Shown here: piece after piece, positions 1 through 8,564 of the stretch
Layout of the letters: each line of letters begins with the position of its first letter
Numbering within the stretch: position 1 is the stretch's first letter
DNA from: Pseudarthrobacter oxydans
GTDB lineage: Bacteria > Actinomycetota > Actinomycetes > Actinomycetales > Micrococcaceae
Direction of reading: 5' to 3'
NCBI RefSeq assembly: GCF_034258515.1
Contig: NZ_CP139438.1
Span: 3,162,001 to 3,226,000, forward strand
DNA: 64,000 bases
Made by a program: the position numbers and the translations under genes
Notes under the pieces: generated by a model
Told to the model about the DNA's origin: nothing
The model's input: only the letters and a program-made list of their open reading frames with translations
Database searches by the model: none

Positions 1-672
1 GTGCTGTCCTCCTTCCTGCCCTCGGACGAGCGGATCGTCACCATCGAGGATGCCGTGGAACTCCAAATCCAGCAGGAGCACGTGGTCCGGCTGGAGAGCC
101 GCCCGCCGAACACGGAGGGCAAGGGCGAGGTAACCATCCGTGAGCTGCTCCGCAACTCGCTCCGTATGCGGCCGGACCGCATTGTGGTGGGTGAGGTCCG
201 CGGCGGGGAATCCCTGGACATGCTCCAGGCCATGAACACCGGCCACGACGGTTCCCTATCAACGGTGCACTCCAACTCACCCCGCGACGCCGTGGCCCGG
301 CTCGAAACCCTGGTGCTGATGGCCGGCATGGATCTGCCGCTCCGGGCCATCCGTGAACAGATTGCCTCGGCGGTGAACCTGATTGTCCAGATTTCCCGGT
401 TGCGTGATGGGTCCCGCCGGATCACGCACGTGACCGAGGTCCAAGGCATGGAAGGGGACATCGTGACCCTGCAGGATGCGTTTGTCTTTGATTACTCTGC
501 AGGTGTTGACCAACACGGTCGGTTCCTCGGCAAGCCTGTGGCCACCGGCATTCGGCCCCGGTTCATCGACCGGTTCGAGGACCTTGGCATCCATGTTTCG
601 CCTGCTGTCTTCGCGACACCAAGCGGTGCTGCTCCGGCTGGTGCGAACCCTTCCGGAACCGGAAAGGCTTAG
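1..672 (+). CDS. TadA/CpaF-type pilus assembly ATPase, C-terminal part (5' truncated by window)
   Basis: This is the C-terminal 223 residues of a type II/IV secretion-family ATPase of the TadA/CpaF group, which powers assembly of Flp/Tad pili at the inner face of the membrane. The Walker B-like segment [13 protein letters not shown] and the His-box region [12 protein letters not shown] are visible. The N-terminal domain and Walker A lie outside the window, so the GTG at position 1 is unlikely to be the true start. The tail after about residue 200 is Ala/Pro/Gly-rich. It is followed after 6 bp by a TadB-like gene, the usual tadA-tadB-tadC order. The family assignment is firm; whether it serves pili or another Tad-like machine cannot be decided here. 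Confidence 0.9.
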   Translation: MLSSFLPSDERIVTIEDAVELQIQQEHVVRLESRPPNTEGKGEVTIRELLRNSLRMRPDRIVVGEVRGGESLDMLQAMNTGHDGSLSTVHSNSPRDAVARLETLVLMAGMDLPLRAIREQIASAVNLIVQISRLRDGSRRITHVTEVQGMEGDIVTLQDAFVFDYSAGVDQHGRFLGKPVATGIRPRFIDRFEDLGIHVSPAVFATPSGAAPAGANPSGTGKA

Positions 673-678
673 GACCGC

Positions 679-1611
679 ATGTTGATCTACCTCGGAGCGA
701 CCCTCCTGTTCCTCGCCCCCGTTATGGTGGGCGTGGCGCTGATGCTGCCGCGAACCCCTGACATCGCGCTCGAAAGGCGCCGGCCCTTTCAGGCAGATCC
801 TCCGTCGAACCTTACCCGACTGGCCGACGCTACGGTTGGTGCCCTGGATCGGTTCCTGGCAACCCGCAACGTCCGGCTCTACAGCCGCGAAACACTCGAA
901 AACGCCGGCCTCCGGTTCAGCCAGACCGAATATATGGTGCTGGTCATTGCCGGTGCCATCGTTGGCGTATTGGTGGGACTGGTGATCGGAGTACCTGCGG
1001 TCTCCGTCCTACTGTTTATCCTGGCGCCCTTTGTAGGCCACCTTGTGCCCGGATTCCTGGCAGGCAGGCGGCGCGCGAAGTTCGACAGTCAGCTTGGCGA
1101 TACCCTTCAACTTCTTTCCGGCGGGCTGCGCGCCGGCCACAGCATCCTCCGGGCGATCGACGCCGCAGCCACTGAGTCGCTAAGCCCCACGTCTGAGGAA
1201 ATGCGGCGCGTTGTTACGGAGACAAGCCTGGGACGCGATCTGTTGGCCTCTCTAACTGACACATCGGAACGCATGCGCAACGAGGACTTCATCTGGATTG
1301 CCCAGGCCATCCAGATCAACCGCGAGGTGGGTGGAAACTTGGCTGAGGTGCTGGACCAGGTAGGCGAAACCATCCGCGAACGCAGCGAAATCAAAGGACA
1401 CATTAAGTCCCTCGCCGCAGAAGGCAAATTCTCCGCCTACATCCTCATCGCGATGCCCTTCGGCATTGTGTTGATGCTGATGACAGTCAACCCCGGCTAC
1501 ATGAACTCGATGTTCACCCACCCATTGGGATGGGGCATGATCGGCGCATCGGCAGTGCTGATGACCATAGGCAGCCTGTGGATGCGCAAAATCATCGATC
1601 TGAAGTTCTGA
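679..1611 (+). CDS. TadB-like type II secretion system F-domain protein
   Basis: This 310-aa integral membrane protein belongs to the GspF/TadB family that forms the platform of the Tad pilus machine. It has an N-terminal TM segment at about residues 2-22, a TM pair near 90-130, the cytoplasmic T2SF helical domain near 145-270 (LGDTLQLLSGGLRAGHS then EDFIWIAQAIQINREVGGNL) and two C-terminal TM segments. It starts 6 bp after the TadA stop and ends 8 bp before the TadC start, so the three genes are one transcription unit. It is paralogous to the next gene, with which it presumably pairs. Confidence 0.88.
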   Translation: MLIYLGATLLFLAPVMVGVALMLPRTPDIALERRRPFQADPPSNLTRLADATVGALDRFLATRNVRLYSRETLENAGLRFSQTEYMVLVIAGAIVGVLVGLVIGVPAVSVLLFILAPFVGHLVPGFLAGRRRAKFDSQLGDTLQLLSGGLRAGHSILRAIDAAATESLSPTSEEMRRVVTETSLGRDLLASLTDTSERMRNEDFIWIAQAIQINREVGGNLAEVLDQVGETIRERSEIKGHIKSLAAEGKFSAYILIAMPFGIVLMLMTVNPGYMNSMFTHPLGWGMIGASAVLMTIGSLWMRKIIDLKF

Positions 1612-1619
1612 GGGTGATC

Positions 1620-2504
1620 ATGAATCCGACAGTGTTGTTTTCCCTGTTACTGGTCTCTATGCCTATCGGCTATCTGGCATGGTCCATCCTGTCCGTAGAC
1701 CGCAAGGCCCGCTTGGCCACTGCAGCCATTCTCAACCGGGGACGAATGGTTCCCGAAGCCGCTGAGAAGAAGACGTCGGCTTTGTTGGCGGGAGTCGGCT
1801 ACCGGCTGACTCCCCCGGCTTACGTCCGCAAACTTGATCGCTTACTATCACTTGCAGGCCGGCCGCTTTCCATGCCACTGGAGAAAGTCCTAGCCGGCAA
1901 GATTGCCCTCGGGCTGGCCGGTGCCGCCTTTGGCCTCTACCTTGCCGCAGTCGGCAGCACGCCCATCATGAAGCTTGCGGGCCTGTTCCTGCTCGTCCTG
2001 GGGTACTTCATCCCCGACCTGCTGCTCTATAGCAAGGGCACGGAACGGCAGAAGGCCATGCAGCTGGAACTGGCCAACACCTTGGACCAGATGCTGATCT
2101 CCGTTGAGGCAGGCCTGGGTTTTGAAGGCGCCATGGCCCGGGCAGGGGAAAACGGCAAGGGGCCGCTGGCCGAGGAGCTGGTCCGCACCCTGCAGGACAT
2201 GCAGGTGGGCCGCAGCCGCAGGGAGTCATATCAGGCGCTCGCCGAACGGACCAGCATACCCGAGCTGCGTAGTTTTGTGCAGGCCGTGGTCCAGGCGGAC
2301 ACCTACGGCATTGCCATCAGCCGGGTACTTCGGATCCAGGCGAAGGTGATGCGCGTAAAGCGGCGGCAGCGTGCGGAAGAAAAGGCGATGAAACTCCCTG
2401 TGATGATCCTGTTTCCACTGCTCTTCTTCATTTTCCCGGTCCTCTTCATCGCCATCCTTGGACCGGCCGTCATCAATACCGTAGTCACTTTCAGTAGCCA
2501 GTAG
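1620..2504 (+). CDS. TadC-like type II secretion system F-domain protein
   Basis: This 294-aa membrane protein is the second GspF-domain platform protein of the Tad system. The ATG at 1620 is chosen over an upstream in-frame ATG at 1530 because the extra 30 residues would overlap tadB and look like out-of-frame coding sequence. TM segments lie near residues 3-22, 85-140 and 265-290. The T2SF core contains LANTLDQMLISVEAGLGFEGAMARA. TadE/TadF pseudopilins, which often follow, are not present downstream; an HPt-like gene comes next after 85 bp. Confidence 0.87.
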   Translation: MNPTVLFSLLLVSMPIGYLAWSILSVDRKARLATAAILNRGRMVPEAAEKKTSALLAGVGYRLTPPAYVRKLDRLLSLAGRPLSMPLEKVLAGKIALGLAGAAFGLYLAAVGSTPIMKLAGLFLLVLGYFIPDLLLYSKGTERQKAMQLELANTLDQMLISVEAGLGFEGAMARAGENGKGPLAEELVRTLQDMQVGRSRRESYQALAERTSIPELRSFVQAVVQADTYGIAISRVLRIQAKVMRVKRRQRAEEKAMKLPVMILFPLLFFIFPVLFIAILGPAVINTVVTFSSQ

Positions 2505-2589
2505 CTTGCTGGCTGAGTAATCGCTCAAGGTTTCCACAGGATCACCCGAAATAGGACAACGGAAGAATTACAGGAAGTAGCCTTGAACA

Positions 2590-3054
2590 ATGCACAGTCA
2601 AGATCCCGGCTTCAGCAGCGAGGCCGCCGCTGCGGGCTCCCTGCCGTCCGGGGTCGCATCGGCCGCAGGAACCCCACACTCACAGGAAGCGGCCGGGCTC
2701 TTGCCGCTCGTTGACGCAGCCGTCCTCGAAGAGCTGGAAGACGAGCTCGCCGGCTCCGGCCTGGCCCGGCGCTTCGCCCGCGACTACGCCGCCATGTGGG
2801 ACGAGCGCTACGCCCGGCTGGCGGCAGCCGTTGCGAACCAGGACCGGGCCTCAGCCCTTGATGCCGTGATCAGCCTGAAGATCACGTCAGCCATGGTGGG
2901 CGGGCTCCGGCTGGCCAAACTTGCCGAACTGCTGGAAGCGGTGATCCGCATGGGTGACTTCCGCCGGGGCCAGGTGCTGATGGTGCGGGTGGCTGAGGAC
3001 GGCGGGCAAACGGTGTCCGAGCTCCAGGCCAACTACATCCTGGAAAACGACTGA
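2590..3054 (+). CDS. HPt-domain-like protein lacking the phospho-accepting histidine
   Basis: This is a 154-aa soluble protein. Residues 1-35 are a low-complexity Ala/Ser/Gly leader. From about residue 44 it follows the helical histidine-phosphotransfer (HPt) pattern: VLEELEDELAGSG, a helix with DYAAMWDERYARL, then ALDAVISLKITSAMVGGLRLAKLAELLE split over the core. In HPt proteins this region reads HxLKG, but here the His position is Ile (VISLKI), so phosphotransfer by the usual chemistry is not possible. It converges on the response-regulator gene 7 bp downstream and may act as a binding partner or decoy for it. The fold assignment is by pattern only. Confidence 0.7.
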   Translation: MHSQDPGFSSEAAAAGSLPSGVASAAGTPHSQEAAGLLPLVDAAVLEELEDELAGSGLARRFARDYAAMWDERYARLAAAVANQDRASALDAVISLKITSAMVGGLRLAKLAELLEAVIRMGDFRRGQVLMVRVAEDGGQTVSELQANYILEND

Positions 3055-3061
3055 GCCCAAC

Positions 3062-3853
3062 CTAACCCTCGGGGGGCCTGCTGGGCGCCAGCCGGTAGCC
3101 CACGCCGCGGACCGTCTGCAGCCAGCGCGGGGACACCTGGTCCTCTTTGAGCTTGCGCCGCAGGTTGCCCACATGCACTTCGACGGCGCGTTCGTCCGCC
3201 TCGCTGATGTACGTGTCATGGTCATAGAACTCGCCGCGCACGGCCCGGACCAGGTCAGCCCGGGTACACACCGCACCGCCGCCACGCAGCAGCACATGGA
3301 GCAGGTCGAACTCGCTGCGGGTGAGCCCCAGCGGTTGACCTTTGATCTCCACCGTACGGGTGCGGTGGTTCAAGGTAAGTCCATTGTGGTGCAGGACGGC
3401 GGAGTCGTGGGTCCGCGGGACGGCGGCCGGGGCGGGAGGTGCTCCCCAGGCGGACCCGGCCGACTTCTGCCCTTGGATTTCGTGGCGCGGCCGGCGCATC
3501 ATGGCTGCTACGCGGGCCCGCAGTTCCCTGGGCCGGAAAGGCTTGGCGATGTAGTCGTCCGCACCCGCATTGAGTGCAGAGAGCAGGTCCGGCTCCTCAG
3601 TCCTACCGGTCAGCATCACCACATAGGCGTTACTGAAATGTCGGATCCGCCGCAGTACTTCAAAACCATCGATATCAGGAAGCCCGATATCCAGCGTCAC
3701 CACATTCGCCTGCTTGTCGCGGACCACTTCCACGCCGGCCCGTCCGTCTGCCGCTGTATGCACTTCAAACCCTGCCTGCGTCAACACTCCTTCTAAAAGG
3801 TTGCGCACGTCGGCATCGTCTTCAATTACCACAGCCACGCCAAGTTCGTCCAT
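3062..3853 (-). CDS. OmpR/PhoB-type response regulator
   Basis: This 263-aa DNA-binding regulator has an N-terminal receiver domain with acidic pocket EDD at residues 11-13, phospho-acceptor Asp55 in VVTLDIGLPD and a Lys in YIAKPFRP. A C-terminal winged helix follows (about 160-258; LTRSEFDLLHVLL and GVGYRL). The start at 3853 (MDELG) is chosen because the receiver begins at once and GGGG lies 6 nt upstream; an in-frame start at 3919 would add 22 unrelated residues. It is divergent from the histidine kinase at 4107, its likely partner, across a 253-bp intergenic region. The linker of about 30 residues is Ala/Pro-rich. Confidence 0.9.
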   Translation of the reverse strand: MDELGVAVVIEDDADVRNLLEGVLTQAGFEVHTAADGRAGVEVVRDKQANVVTLDIGLPDIDGFEVLRRIRHFSNAYVVMLTGRTEEPDLLSALNAGADDYIAKPFRPRELRARVAAMMRRPRHEIQGQKSAGSAWGAPPAPAAVPRTHDSAVLHHNGLTLNHRTRTVEIKGQPLGLTRSEFDLLHVLLRGGGAVCTRADLVRAVRGEFYDHDTYISEADERAVEVHVGNLRRKLKEDQVSPRWLQTVRGVGYRLAPSRPPEG

Positions 3854-4106
3854 TGATATCCCCATGCCAGGCGGACATGGCCCCCCATCAGCCCAGCGCC
3901 AATGCCATATCCGCTCCAACCATTTATACGCTACTCGTTACCTCTACTGACCACATCTACTTCCCCATTCATTTCGGAAAGTCAATTATCATGACAAGAC
4001 ATGTGGATTACGAGCCGAAAGGATGTGCTAACGGTGACCATCAGGAATTCGAACGCACTTGCCGCCCGGCATTCCATTCCAAGTCCGCGGGGTTTGAATC
4101 GCACTC

Positions 4107-5777
4107 ATGGCTGAGCACTTGTTCCAGCGTGGACCTATACGGTTCTTCCGGGGTCTCGGACCCCGGGCCCAGGTGGTGCTGTGCCAGCTTCCGCTGACGT
4201 TGATTGTTGCCGGCCTTGCGGCGGCTACGCCCGTCGCCTGGCCATCGTTGCTGCACAGTCCCCTCTATATGACCGGAATCCTGCTCCATGGGATCCTCTT
4301 CCTGGGCTGTTTCCTGGTGCCGTGGGAGCGCCTGGGCCACCGGTCCTATCTGTTTGTCCCCGTCCTGGACTTCGCGGCCATCGGGTTTCTGCGCAACGGC
4401 GCCGCCCCGCTCCTGCCTGGGCTCGCTGTCCTGGTGGTCTTTCCGGTGATCTGGCTTTCCGCCTCAGGAATGCTCACACGCACCAGCCTGGTGTTGAGCT
4501 TTGTTGGCCCAATGTTCATCATGCTTCCCCCAATTGCGGGACGTTTCCCCAACCTGAACGCCACGGACATCACCACCGTTGTCCTCTTTCCCCTCATGAT
4601 GCTCTCGGTATCGCTCGCCATCCGGTTTGCCAGTATCCATGTCCGGCTCCAGCAGCGTGAACTCGCGGAGAAGGACAGGGAGCTCAGGACGCTGCTGCGC
4701 GAAAGCCGGGAACGGGAAAAGCTGCTCCAGACGGTCCTGGACGCCACCGACGTCGGAATTGCCGCCGTCGACCGTTCCGGCCGCTTCCTCGTCTCCAACG
4801 ACCGGCAGCGGAACTTCCGCCGGGCCACCGGCGCCGACGATGCCGCCCCGGGGCAGGGCCACCAGCTGATCTTCGGCCAGGACAGGCGGACCCTGCTGCC
4901 GCCGGAAAAGCGTCCCATCAGCCGGGCCATCGCAGGTGAGTCCTTCGCTGACTACCTGGTGTGGGCCGGTGAGGGAGCAGAACAGCGCGCCGTGTCCACG
5001 GCCGCCCGGCCCCTGGTCAGCGAGGACGGCAGCTTCAACGGTGCGGTGGTGGTCTACAGCGATGTCACCGGCTGGGTGGAAGCACTCGCCGCCAACCAGG
5101 AACTCGTCACGAACGTCTCCCACGAGTTCAAGTCGCCCCTGAATTCCATCATCGGAAACATCGACCTTGTCCTGGATGACGCCGGCGCTGAACTGCCGCC
5201 ACAGGTGGCCCAGCGCCTGCTGGTGGTCCAGCGGAACGCGGAACGGCTGGTTGCCCTGGTGTCCGACCTGACGGCGACCGCCTCCACGGCCCTGAACGTG
5301 CACCCCAAGCGGACAGACCTGGCCAGCCTGGTGGAAACCAGCCTGGGCTCCGCGCAGGCCCAGGCCGAGCGGGCACATATCCAGCTCAGGGCCGACGTTC
5401 CCTCGCCTCTCTGGGCCTACGCCGACCCGCTGCGCATCGGCCAGGCGCTGGACAACCTCGTCTCCAACGCCATCAAGTACTCCCCCGACGGCGGGACGGT
5501 CAGCGTCAGCGCCAGCTTCAGTGAGGAGTGGGTCCGGCTCAGCGTCAGCGACACGGGAATGGGGATGAGCCGGGAAGACACCGCGAGGGTCTTCAAGCGC
5601 TTCTTCCGGACGGAATCTGCACGGAAAGCGGCCATAGCCGGCGCCGGGCTTGGCCTGTCCATCACCAAGATGATCGTGGAGGGCCACGGCGGCAGCATCA
5701 CCTGTGAGAGCGGCCAGGGCAAGGGCAGCACGTTCACGCTGACACTACCGGCGGACGGGCCCCCGCCGTCGTTCTAG
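4107..5777 (+). CDS. Membrane-bound PAS sensor histidine kinase
   Basis: This 556-aa orthodox histidine kinase is the likely partner of the divergent OmpR-type regulator. Residues about 25-185 contain six hydrophobic segments with very short loops, suggesting a membrane-embedded sensor. A coiled linker (about 185-205) leads to a PAS domain (about 205-325). Next come the dimerisation helix with His339 in NVSHEFKSPLNS, and a HATPase domain with N-box DNLVSNAIKYS, G1 SVSDTGMGM and G2 GAGLGLSI. No clear ribosome-binding site precedes the ATG, so the start is the least certain part. The ligand cannot be inferred. A large palindrome follows the stop codon. Confidence 0.88.
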   Translation: MAEHLFQRGPIRFFRGLGPRAQVVLCQLPLTLIVAGLAAATPVAWPSLLHSPLYMTGILLHGILFLGCFLVPWERLGHRSYLFVPVLDFAAIGFLRNGAAPLLPGLAVLVVFPVIWLSASGMLTRTSLVLSFVGPMFIMLPPIAGRFPNLNATDITTVVLFPLMMLSVSLAIRFASIHVRLQQRELAEKDRELRTLLRESREREKLLQTVLDATDVGIAAVDRSGRFLVSNDRQRNFRRATGADDAAPGQGHQLIFGQDRRTLLPPEKRPISRAIAGESFADYLVWAGEGAEQRAVSTAARPLVSEDGSFNGAVVVYSDVTGWVEALAANQELVTNVSHEFKSPLNSIIGNIDLVLDDAGAELPPQVAQRLLVVQRNAERLVALVSDLTATASTALNVHPKRTDLASLVETSLGSAQAQAERAHIQLRADVPSPLWAYADPLRIGQALDNLVSNAIKYSPDGGTVSVSASFSEEWVRLSVSDTGMGMSREDTARVFKRFFRTESARKAAIAGAGLGLSITKMIVEGHGGSITCESGQGKGSTFTLTLPADGPPPSF

Positions 5778-5780
5778 GGA

Positions 5781-5840
5781 ATCGATTGCTCCGTAGATGC
5801 CGTTTTGACGGCTCAAAACGGCATCTACGGAGCAACCGAT
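5781..5840. terminator. Long hairpin between convergent kinase and truA genes
   Basis: Arms 5786-5808 and 5813-5835 are perfectly complementary (23 bp) around a 4-nt CGGC loop. Past one mismatch the pairing continues for 4 bp on each side, giving arms of 28 nt. It lies 3 bp after the kinase stop and 4 bp from the truA stop, so it can serve as a bidirectional transcription stop. The arms each carry a TTTT/AAAA block next to the loop rather than a trailing T-run, so it is not a textbook intrinsic terminator. Confidence 0.6.
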
Positions 5841-5844
5841 GGGT

Positions 5845-6738
5845 TCAGTGCTCCCGGAGCGCCCTTGTCAGTTCCGCACGGGCCAGCAGCTCGTCGTCGG
5901 ACGGGTAGGCCACTTCCTCCAGCACCAGCGGGTGCGGCGCGGCGAGCACGGACTTGGCGTCCCGCTTCCTGGCCAGCAGGCGCTCGTGCAGCCAGCCCGC
6001 TTCCTCAACGCCCTCCCCCACGTACAGGGCAGAGCCGACCAGGGCGCGCACCATGTTGTGGCAAAAAGCGTCGGCCTGGACAGTGGCCACGATGACGCCG
6101 TCTTCGGCCCGCGTGAACTCGAAGCGCTGGAGCTCGCGGATAGTGGTTGCACCCTCCCGCGGCTTGCAGAAGGACAGGAAGTTCTGCAGCCCCAGGAGCT
6201 TGGAGGCACCCTCGTTGAGCAGGTCCACGTCCAGCGGGTTCTTATGCCACAGGGTGGAGTACCGGCCCAGCGGGTCCCACAGGGCGGGCCCGTCCGCGAT
6301 GCGGTAGCTGTAGCGCCGCCACAGGGCCGAGAAACGGGCGTCAAAGCCTTCGGGTGCCAGCGTAATCCTGTGCACCTCCACGGCGCCGGTGAGGTCCCCG
6401 AGCACCCGGCTCAGGGCGCCGCGGATCCTGCGGAGCATGGCGACGGCGGGATCCAGTTCGTGCCCGCGGGGCAGTCCCCGCCACTCGGCTTCCGTGAGGT
6501 CCAGGTGGACAACCTGGCCGCGTGCGTGCACTCCCGCGTCCGTCCGGCCCGCAACGGTGACGCGGACCGGCCGCCGTACCAGCAGGTGCAGGGCCTCCTC
6601 GAGGACCCCCTGGACAGTGCGCAGGCCAGGCTGCAGTGCCCACCCGCTGAAAGGGCCGCCGTCGTACGACAAATCAAGCCGGACACGCAAAAACCCGCCG
6701 CCCCCCAATACGGGGGCCGCGGGTTTTTGGTCGTTCAT
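5845..6738 (-). CDS. truA: tRNA pseudouridine(38-40) synthase TruA
   Basis: This 297-aa enzyme isomerises uridines 38-40 in the tRNA anticodon arm. The catalytic Asp is in GRTDAGVHARGQV, and RLDLSYDGGPFSGWA near the N-terminus matches the family opening. The last gene of the alpha-operon cluster in actinobacteria is usually truA, directly after rplQ as here (32 bp). Start choice is open: the ATG at 6738 lies upstream of a terminator-like hairpin (6689-6728), while a TTG at 6690 would give MRVRLDLSYDGG, closer to the usual TruA beginning. The longer form is given because its ATG is canonical. Confidence 0.92.
   Translation of the reverse strand: MNDQKPAAPVLGGGGFLRVRLDLSYDGGPFSGWALQPGLRTVQGVLEEALHLLVRRPVRVTVAGRTDAGVHARGQVVHLDLTEAEWRGLPRGHELDPAVAMLRRIRGALSRVLGDLTGAVEVHRITLAPEGFDARFSALWRRYSYRIADGPALWDPLGRYSTLWHKNPLDVDLLNEGASKLLGLQNFLSFCKPREGATTIRELQRFEFTRAEDGVIVATVQADAFCHNMVRALVGSALYVGEGVEEAGWLHERLLARKRDAKSVLAAPHPLVLEEVAYPSDDELLARAELTRALREH
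6689..6728 (-). terminator. Intrinsic terminator after rplQ, inside the 5' end of truA
   Basis: On the minus strand a 10-bp stem (6719-6728 with 6689-6698) encloses a G/C-run inner stem, with a T5 run as its descending edge. It follows the rplQ stop by about 40 bp and so would end the rpmJ-to-rplQ transcript. It overlaps codons 4-17 of truA as called from 6738, which raises the question of where truA transcription and translation really begin. Confidence 0.65.
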
Positions 6739-6770
6739 AGACTCAAGTCTATGCGAAGGAAGTCAGCGAA

Positions 6771-7352
6771 TTACTTCGCGTCCTTTTCCTCGGCTGCGGG
6801 AGCCTCGGGGGCTTCCTCAGCGGCCGGAGCCTCTTCGGTTGCAGCCTCTTCAGCCGGAGCCTCAGCAGCGTCGGCTTCAACAGCCTCTGCCTCGGGAGCC
6901 TCTTCTGCAACGGGTGCAGCAGCGGCTTCCTTCTTGTCAGCGTCGCGCTTCGCAGCGGAGGTAGCCTCGGCTACAACAGCCTGCTTGGCGGAAACCGGCT
7001 CGAGGACGAGCTCGATGACAGCCATGGGAGCGTTGTCGCCCTTGCGGTTGCCGATCTTGGTGATGCGGGTGTAGCCGCCGTCGCGGTTCTCCACAGCCTG
7101 GGCGATGTCGGTGAACAGCTCGTGGACGACGCCCTTGTTGCTGATCAGGCCGAGGACCCGGCGGCGGGAAGCGAGGTCGCCACGCTTGGCGAAGGTGACC
7201 AGGCGCTCTGCGTACGGCTTCAGGCGCTTGGCCTTGGTCACCGTGGTGGTGATCCGCTTGTGCTCGAACAGGGATGCTGCCAGGTTCGCGAGCATGAGGC
7301 GCTCGTGAGCCGGGCCGCCTCCGAGGCGCGGACCCTTAGTGGGGGTAGGCAT
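6771..7352 (-). CDS. rplQ: 50S ribosomal protein L17
   Basis: L17 of the large subunit, 193 aa. The core (about 1-125) begins [19 protein letters not shown], continues [14 protein letters not shown], and ends with the [21 protein letters not shown] strand. From about residue 128 there is a 65-residue tail rich in Ala and Glu, ending in Lys, that is absent from the roughly 120-aa L17 of E. coli but is the kind of extension seen in actinobacterial ribosomal proteins. It lies 71 bp after rpoA in the alpha operon, with truA next. Confidence 0.97.
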   Translation of the reverse strand: MPTPTKGPRLGGGPAHERLMLANLAASLFEHKRITTTVTKAKRLKPYAERLVTFAKRGDLASRRRVLGLISNKGVVHELFTDIAQAVENRDGGYTRITKIGNRKGDNAPMAVIELVLEPVSAKQAVVAEATSAAKRDADKKEAAAAPVAEEAPEAEAVEADAAEAPAEEAATEEAPAAEEAPEAPAAEEKDAK

Positions 7353-7423
7353 AATTGTTTCTCCTCAAATGGAAGCCGTGGGCGCTGCACACCGTGGTGC
7401 CTGCCCGCCGGCCAAGGTCTGGT

Positions 7424-8434
7424 TTAGAGTTCGTCGTCGCCGAAGGCGGCGTCGTCCTCTTCGATTGCTGCGGCGCGTGCTGCGAGGTCAAAACCGGGAG
7501 GCGAGTCCTTGAGGGACAGGCCCAGTTCAACCAGCTTTGCCTTGACCTCGTCAATGGACTTGGCACCGAAGTTGCGGATGTCCATCAGGTCAGCCTCGGA
7601 GCGGGCAACGAGTTCACCCACGGTGTGGATGCCCTCACGCTTGAGGCAGTTGTAGGAACGGACGGTGAGGTCCAGATCCTCGATCGGCAGTGCCATGTCG
7701 GCTGCCAGGGCAGCGTCGGTGGGCGACGGGCCGATCTCGATACCTTCAGCTGCGGTGTTCAGCTCACGTGCCAGACCGAAGAGCTCCACCAGGGTGGTGC
7801 CTGCGGAAGCAACAGCATCGCGCGGGGCGATGGCCTGCTTGGTCTCGACGTCGACAATCAGCTTGTCGAAGTCGGTGCGCTGCTCAACACGGGTTGCTTC
7901 CACGCGGAAAGTAACCTTCAGCACCGGCGAGTAGATGGAGTCGACCGGGATGCGGCCGATCTCTGCATCGCCGGACTTGTTCTGAGCTGCCGAAACGTAG
8001 CCGCGGCCGCGCTCGATGGTCAGTTCGAGTTCGAACTTGCCCTTCGAGTTCAGCGTGGCGATGTGCAGATCCGGGTTGTGGAATTCGACGCCGGCCGGCG
8101 GAGCGATGTCCGCGGCGGTGACGACTCCGGGGCCCTGCTTGCGCAGGTATGCAACAACCGGCTCATCGTGCTCGGAGGAGACCGAGAGGCTCTTGATGTT
8201 CAGGATGATCTCAGTGACATCTTCCTTGACACCCGGAACCGTGGTGAACTCGTGCAGCACGCCATCGATCCGGATGCTGGTTACGGCAGCACCGGGGATG
8301 GAGGAGAGCAGGGTACGGCGGAGGGAGTTTCCGAGGGTGTAGCCGAAGCCCGGTTCCAGCGGTTCAATGATGAAACGCGAACGGTTTTCGGAGACTACCT
8401 CTTCGGAGAGGGTGGGGCGCTGTGCAATGAGCAC
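7424..8434 (-). CDS. rpoA: RNA polymerase alpha subunit
   Basis: This 336-aa subunit scaffolds RNA polymerase assembly and contacts UP elements and activators. The N-terminal dimerisation domain includes [25 protein letters not shown]. After a short linker, the C-terminal domain (about 250-320) has the helix-hairpin-helix [21 protein letters not shown]. The tail is acidic. An AGGAAA sequence lies upstream of the ATG at 8434. The gene follows rpsK directly (130-bp gap) with no rpsD between, unlike the common alpha-operon order. The upstream gap has a perfect 32-nt palindrome and the motif CCGCTATATGA. Confidence 0.98.
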
Positions 8435-8457
8435 TTAGGTTTCCTTTCGGCGAGCAT

Positions 8458-8468
8458 CCGCTATATGA
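8458..8468 (-). promoter_or_regulatory. CCGCTATATGA motif upstream of rpoA
   Basis: On the coding strand this reads TCATATAGCGG, ending 24 bp before the rpoA ATG. The same 11-mer occurs twice more in the window, both upstream of rpoB (42475 and 42558) and in the same orientation relative to the gene. It could be part of a promoter -10 region, an operator or an RNA element; the sequence alone does not say which. Confidence 0.45.
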
Positions 8469-8514
8469 CGCAACACAGGTGGTGGAAATTCGGTCTGAAG
8501 ACTTAACGCGCTGG

Positions 8515-8546
8515 GCTTGCCCGGACCGTCGACGGTCCGGGCAAGC
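8515..8546 (-). other. Perfect 32-nt palindrome between rpsK and rpoA
   Basis: Positions 8515-8528 pair with 8533-8546 around TCGA, which is itself self-complementary. There is no T-run on either side, so it looks like an RNA-processing, stabilising or attenuating hairpin rather than a simple terminator. It sits where rpsD is found in many bacterial alpha operons. Confidence 0.6.
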
Positions 8547-8564
8547 TCAAACGGCGGAAAAGCC

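Noticed and set aside
5839..7074. 411-codon open frame on the plus strand
   Set aside because: Spans truA and part of rplQ on the opposite strand; low-complexity Ala/Ser tail reflects the L17 Ala/Glu codons.
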